NCBI RefSeq assembly: GCF_900230195.1
Contig: NZ_OCNE01000023.1
Location: 1-64,000 of the forward strand
DNA length: 64,000 nt
Source: Streptomyces zhaozhouensis
Lineage (GTDB): Bacteria; Actinomycetota; Actinomycetes; Streptomycetales; Streptomycetaceae
Direction: 5' to 3'
Every line of letters starts with the position of its first letter. Position 1 is the first letter of the stretch. Below are positions 60,123 through 64,000 of this stretch, piece after piece. The notes beneath the pieces were generated by a model, which saw only the letters and a program-made list of their open reading frames with translations, had not been told where the DNA came from and did no database searches. A program made the position numbers and the translations under genes.

Positions 60123-62984
60123 GTGCTCGCACTCTTCGCCCTGCACGCGGTGGTCGCCGCGTTTCTCCCCTGGCTCGCCGCCCGCGCGCCCCGCGCCGCC
60201 TGGTATGTCGCGGCGCTGCCGCCGCTGGCCGCCGTCGGGTGGGCCGGGTGGCACACCTCGGCGGTGCTGGACGGGCGGACGCTGAACGAGACGCTGTCCT
60301 GGGCGCCGGCGCTCAACCTCACGATCGAGCTGCGGCTCGACCCGCTCTCGCTGCTGATGGTCTATGTGGTCAGCGGTGTCGGCGCCCTGGTGCTGCTGTA
60401 CTGCGCGCGCTATCTGCCGGGGGCCGGCCGGGAGGCGGCGCTGCTGCTGCTCTTCGCCGGCGTGATGTTCGGGCTGGTCACGGCCGACCAGTTGATCGCC
60501 CTCTATGTCTTCTGGGAGTTGACCAGTGTCATCTCCTTCCTGCTGATCTCCGGCCGGAGCGAGGGTTCCGACCACCGCAGGGCGGCCGAGCAGGCGCTGC
60601 TGACCACGGCGGCCGGCGGGCTGGCGATGCTCTTCGGCTTCATCCTGCTGGGCGCCGAGGCCGGCACCTACCGGGTCTCCGAGCTGGTGGCCGACCCGCC
60701 GAGCGGCGGGCTGACGTGGCTGGCGGCGACGTTGATCCTGCTGGGGGCGTTCGCCAAGTCGGCGCAGATCCCGTTCTCCGCCTGGCTGCCGGCCGCGATG
60801 GTGGCGCCGACGCCGGTCTCGGCGTATCTGCACGCGGCGGCGATGGTGAAGGCCGGCGTCTACCTGGTGGCGCGGCTGACGCCGGCGCTGGAGGGCGTCG
60901 GGCCCTGGCGGCCCGCGGTGCTGGCGGTCGGGCTGACGACGATGGTGGTCGCGGCCTGGCGCGCGCTGCGGCAGAACGACCTGAAGCTGCTGATCGCGTA
61001 CGGCACGGTCAGCGAACTCGGCATGTTGATCGCCCTGTTGGGCGCCGGGACCCGCACCTCGGCACTGGCCGGGGAGGAAATGCTGCTGGCGCACGCCGCG
61101 TTCAAGTCCTCGCTGTTCCTGACCGTGGGCGTGGTGGAGAAGACCACCGGCACCCGGGATCTGACCCGGCTCTCCGGCGTGGGGCGGCGGCTGCCGCTGC
61201 TCGCGGTGGCGGCGACGGTCTCGGCCGCCTCGATGGCGGGGCTGCCGCCGCTGGTCGGCTATCTCGGCAAGGAGGCGGCGTTCGACGGGCTGTGGCACGC
61301 GCCGTTCGCCGGCGGCGTGTGGGCGGTCGCCGGGATGGCGCTCGGCTCGCTGCTGACGGTGGCGTACTCGGCGCGGTTCGTGTGGGGCGCGTTCGCCCGC
61401 AAGCCGGGCATCCCCGAGACGGAGCCGGGGCCGGCGGCGCTCGGGCTGCTGTGGCCGATCTGCCTGCTGGCCGCCGCGGCGCCCGTGCTCGGCGTCTGGT
61501 ACGCGGGCACCGCGCGGCTGGTCGAGCCGTACGCGGACACCCCGGGGCTGATGGTCGGCGAGGGGCACGCCTACGCGGTGAAGCTGTGGCACGGCGTCAC
61601 CGCCCCCCTGGTGCTCTCCGTGACGATGATCGTGCTGGGGCTGGTGCTGCACCAGGCCCGGCTGCCGGTGGAGCGCGTCCGCCGCCGGATGCCGAGGCTG
61701 CCGGACAGCCAGCGCGGCTACGACCTGACGGTGCACGGCGTCGACCACGCGGCGACCTGGCTGACCCGGCACACCCAGGTCGGTTCGCTGCCCTTCTACC
61801 TGACGGTGCTGCTGGTCACCGTCGTCGCGGTGCCCGGAGGCACGCTGCTCTCCCACCCACCGGACTGGCCGGAGGTCGTCGGCTGGCACTCGCTGATGGA
61901 ACTCCCCCTCGGCGTCGTGGTGTTGAGCGCGCTGGGCGGTCTGGTGGTGGCCCGGCACCGGCTGACGGCGGTGCTGCTGGTCGGCGCGGTCGGCTACGGG
62001 GTGGCCGGGCTCTTCCTGGTGCAGGGCGCTCCGGACCTGGCGCTGACGCAGTTCCTGGTGGAGACGCTGACCCTGGTGATCTTCGTGCTGGTGCTGCGGA
62101 GGCTGCCGTCCAACTTCACGCCGGAGCGCCCCTCCTCGCGCGGTCGGCTGCTGCGGGCCGGGGTGGCGCTGGCCGCGGGCGGCTGCGTGGCGTACTTCGC
62201 GGTCTCGGCGACAGCGGCGGGGAACTCCCTGGAGCTGTCGGAGACCATCGTCGAGCGGGCCCCGGAGACCGGCGCCTACAACGCGGTCAACGCGCTGCTG
62301 GTGGACTTCCGCGCGCTGGACACCCTGGGCGAGATCAGCGTGCTGCTGGTGACGGCGATCGGCGCCGGCTCGCTGCTCGGCTACCGCTCCTCGCGCCGAC
62401 AGTGGCCGACGGGCCCGCGGGACGGCAGCCGGGCGGCGCGCGCGTTCCGCGGCATCCACTGGGACGTGCCGCGCGAGCCGTGGCTGCCGGAGGCGGACGA
62501 GCTGCCGAGGCGGGACCGTTCGCTGCTGCTTGAGGTGGTGGTGCGCGCGCTGTTCCCCGCCGTGCTGGTGCTCTCCGTCTATCTGCTCTTCGCCGGCCAC
62601 TACCGGCCCGGCGGCGGCTTCGCCGGCGGGCTGGTCGCCGGGCAGGCGTTCACCCTGCGGTACCTGGTGGGCCGCCGCGCGGAGGCCGCGTTCCCGCTGC
62701 CGATCACCCCGCGGGCGGTGGCCGGCGGCGGGCTGGCGCTGGCGGCGCTCGTCGCGCTCGCTCCGCTGGCCTTCGGCCGGCCGCCCCTCTACAGCGCCTC
62801 GTTCGAGCTGGCGATCCCGCTGCTCGGTGACCTCAAGGTGGTGACCAACGTCTTCTTCGATCTCGGCGTCTACCTGCTGGTGCTGGGCGTCTGCCTGAAG
62901 CTGCTCTTCGCCCTCGCCCAGGCCAGGGACGCCGGCGACACCCTGGTGCCCTACCACGAGCGGCCGCGGGGGGTGCGCGGATGA
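60123..62984 (+). CDS. mrpA: Mrp Na+/H+ antiporter subunit A (with MrpB-like C terminus)
   Basis: 953 residues; GTG 60123 after GGAGG. The NuoL-like antiporter core has LRLDPLSLLMVYVVSGVGAL, the conserved E in LYVFWELTSVISFLLI, and AFAKSAQIPFSAWLPAAMVA with the channel lysine. The C-terminal part resembles MrpB (YLLFAGHYRPGGGFAGGLVA), so A and B are fused as in many actinobacteria. It is part of the multi-subunit membrane complex for Na+ extrusion and pH homeostasis. ATGA overlap with mrpC. Confidence 0.95.
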   Translation: MLALFALHAVVAAFLPWLAARAPRAAWYVAALPPLAAVGWAGWHTSAVLDGRTLNETLSWAPALNLTIELRLDPLSLLMVYVVSGVGALVLLYCARYLPGAGREAALLLLFAGVMFGLVTADQLIALYVFWELTSVISFLLISGRSEGSDHRRAAEQALLTTAAGGLAMLFGFILLGAEAGTYRVSELVADPPSGGLTWLAATLILLGAFAKSAQIPFSAWLPAAMVAPTPVSAYLHAAAMVKAGVYLVARLTPALEGVGPWRPAVLAVGLTTMVVAAWRALRQNDLKLLIAYGTVSELGMLIALLGAGTRTSALAGEEMLLAHAAFKSSLFLTVGVVEKTTGTRDLTRLSGVGRRLPLLAVAATVSAASMAGLPPLVGYLGKEAAFDGLWHAPFAGGVWAVAGMALGSLLTVAYSARFVWGAFARKPGIPETEPGPAALGLLWPICLLAAAAPVLGVWYAGTARLVEPYADTPGLMVGEGHAYAVKLWHGVTAPLVLSVTMIVLGLVLHQARLPVERVRRRMPRLPDSQRGYDLTVHGVDHAATWLTRHTQVGSLPFYLTVLLVTVVAVPGGTLLSHPPDWPEVVGWHSLMELPLGVVVLSALGGLVVARHRLTAVLLVGAVGYGVAGLFLVQGAPDLALTQFLVETLTLVIFVLVLRRLPSNFTPERPSSRGRLLRAGVALAAGGCVAYFAVSATAAGNSLELSETIVERAPETGAYNAVNALLVDFRALDTLGEISVLLVTAIGAGSLLGYRSSRRQWPTGPRDGSRAARAFRGIHWDVPREPWLPEADELPRRDRSLLLEVVVRALFPAVLVLSVYLLFAGHYRPGGGFAGGLVAGQAFTLRYLVGRRAEAAFPLPITPRAVAGGGLALAALVALAPLAFGRPPLYSASFELAIPLLGDLKVVTNVFFDLGVYLLVLGVCLKLLFALAQARDAGDTLVPYHERPRGVRG

Positions 62985-63412
62985 CCACCCTCGACCTGGT
63001 GATGGCGCTGGTCGTCGGCGGTCTCTTCGCCGCCGGCTTCTATCTGCTGCTGGACCGTTCGCTGATGCGGGTGCTGCTCGGCGTGATCGTGCTGGGCCAC
63101 GCCGCCAACCTGTTGCTGCTCCTGACCGGCGGCCCGCCGGGGATGCCGCCCGTGGTGGCGGAGGGGGACGACACGGAGCGCTACGCCGACCCGCTGCCGC
63201 AGGCCATGGCGTTGACCGCGATCGTGATCACGTTCGGCATCACGACGCTGCTGCTGGCGCTGGTGCACCGGGCCTGGCAGTTGGACGGGCACGACGAGGT
63301 GCGGGACGACGTCGAGGACCGCCGGATCGGCACCGTCGAGGACCGGGAGGAGAGCGGCCCGCCGCTGCCCACCGACCGGGACCACGAGCCGGGAGGGGGA
63401 AGCGGCCGATGA
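62981..63412 (+). CDS. mrpC: Mrp antiporter subunit C (NuoK-like)
   Basis: 143 residues with three membrane helices (LDLVMALVVGGLFAAGFYLL, LLGVIVLGHAANLLLLLTGG, AMALTAIVITFGITTLLLAL) and the conserved DPLPQAMALTAIVI. An acidic cytosolic tail of ~45 residues is longer than usual. ATGA overlaps with both neighbours. Confidence 0.95.
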   Translation: MTTLDLVMALVVGGLFAAGFYLLLDRSLMRVLLGVIVLGHAANLLLLLTGGPPGMPPVVAEGDDTERYADPLPQAMALTAIVITFGITTLLLALVHRAWQLDGHDEVRDDVEDRRIGTVEDREESGPPLPTDRDHEPGGGSGR

Positions 63413-64000
63413 CCGCCTGGCTCCTGGTCGCGCCCATGCTGCTGCCGGTGCTCGCCGCCGGGGTCTCGTTCACCCTCTCCGGCAGCCGGCCGGCCCAACA
63501 GCTGCTGGGCGTCGTGGTGTTGACGCTGGTGCTGGCCGACTCCGTGGCACTGCTGGTGATGGCGGAACGGGACGGCCCGACGGCCGCGACGCTCGGCGGC
63601 TGGCCGGCGCCGCTGGGCATCACGCTGCTGGCCGACCGGCTCTCCGCGCTGCTGCTGATGGTCTCGGTGGCGGTGGCGCTCGCGGTGCTGGTCTTCTCCA
63701 TCGGGCAGGGCTTCGCGGACTCGGGGCGCTCCTCGCCGTTCGCGTTCCACCCGGCGTATCTGCTGCTGACCGGCGGCATCTGCCTGGCGTATCTCGCGGG
63801 CGACCTGTTCAACCTGTTCGTCGCCTTCGAGATGATGCTGACCTCCTCCTACGTGCTGATCACGCTGGGCGCCGGCTCGGGCCGCATCCGCGCGGGGATG
63901 ACGTACACCATCACCAGCCTCGCCTCCTCGCTGCTCTTCCTCACCACGATCGCCCTGTGCTACGCGGCGACCGGCACGGTCAACCTCGCCGACCTCAGCC
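63409..64000 (+). CDS. mrpD: Mrp antiporter subunit D, 5' part (cut by window edge)
   Basis: First 197 residues; ATG 63409 overlaps the mrpC stop and follows GGGAGGGGG. NuoM-like membrane protein with LLADRLSALLLMVSVAVALA, CLAYLAGDLFNLFVAFEMML (the proton-path glutamate) and TYTITSLASSLLFLTTIAL. The rest, and presumably mrpE-F-G, lie beyond the window. Confidence 0.95.
   Translation, partial: MTAWLLVAPMLLPVLAAGVSFTLSGSRPAQQLLGVVVLTLVLADSVALLVMAERDGPTAATLGGWPAPLGITLLADRLSALLLMVSVAVALAVLVFSIGQGFADSGRSSPFAFHPAYLLLTGGICLAYLAGDLFNLFVAFEMMLTSSYVLITLGAGSGRIRAGMTYTITSLASSLLFLTTIALCYAATGTVNLADLS

Noticed and set aside
60060..62957. 965-codon open frame antisense to mrpA
   Set aside because: Composition dominated by R, Q, G, H; no family resemblance; mrpA on the other strand is certain.

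Overview
The window is very GC-rich, densely coding DNA with GTG/TTG starts and 4-base ATGA/GTGA gene overlaps. Its gene families (conservon operon, DUF574 methyltransferases, DUF5753 helix-turn-helix regulators, nSTAND1/WD40 proteins, isorenieratene-type carotenoid genes) point to Streptomyces or a close relative, probably an accessory, arm-like chromosomal region. No rRNA gene, CRISPR array, complete insertion sequence or complete tRNA gene was found.

Layout. 1-1.3 kb: the frameshifted 5' end of a type VII-secreted polymorphic-toxin-like gene, about 1 kb of apparently decayed DNA, and a 3' tRNA-Arg(TCT) fragment that looks like the attachment-site scar of an element lying to the left. 1.7-9.9 kb: carotenoid cluster, crtE-crtI-crtB-Rieske gene on minus and crtY-crtU on plus, with no crtT. 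10.1-14.6 kb: a 1390-residue trypsin-nSTAND1-WD40 protein with a coupled trypsin-co-occurring (Trypco1) partner, a candidate NTP-dependent conflict system. 14.8-19.7 kb: GNAT, secreted protein, aldo-keto reductase, LURP-one protein, and an AbiEii-type nucleotidyltransferase coupled to an unknown protein. 19.9-23.3 kb: G6P dehydrogenase and GH15 hydrolase. 23.4-27.8 kb: a streptogrisin-like pseudoprotease, a NADAR protein and a TerD-nuclease fusion. 28.2-30.9 kb: metE under a cobalamin riboswitch. 31.0-35.3 kb: NB-ARC/TPR protein, DUF5753 regulator and DUF574 methyltransferase. 35.4-39.7 kb: conservon cvnA-B-C-D. 40.0-44.9 kb: three-gene biosynthetic mini-cluster (AT-less KS-ACP, stand-alone adenylation domain, FAD oxygenase) beside a 1-kb non-coding region. 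45.9-54.4 kb: GAF/PAS sensor, two TetR-controlled divergent pairs, ABC exporter, MmyB-type regulator with divergent SDR. 54.4-57.7 kb: MMPL exporter and secreted SGNH hydrolase. 57.8-59.9 kb: ECF sigma operon flanked by a membrane-tethered and a secreted copy of the same extracellular domain. 60.1-64.0 kb: start of an Mrp Na+/H+ antiporter operon, cut by the window edge.

How genes work together. CrtE, CrtB, CrtI, CrtY and CrtU can carry prenyl diphosphates through GGPP, phytoene, lycopene and beta-carotene to isorenieratene; the two arms share one divergent promoter region holding a perfect inverted pair of CGGGTGAACG. The conservon genes encode a receptor-like kinase, roadblock protein, DUF742 protein and small GTPase expected to form a membrane signalling complex. 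metE is expected to be switched off when cobalamin is available.

The modules that look least described are the ECF sigma operon with its paralogous secreted/tethered domain pair, the trypsin-nSTAND1/Trypco1 pair, the AbiEii pair with an unrecognised partner, the NADAR plus TerD-nuclease neighbourhood, the AT-less KS-ACP mini-cluster and the fully triad-less streptogrisin homologue. All functions are read from sequence motifs and remembered family features; no database search was run.
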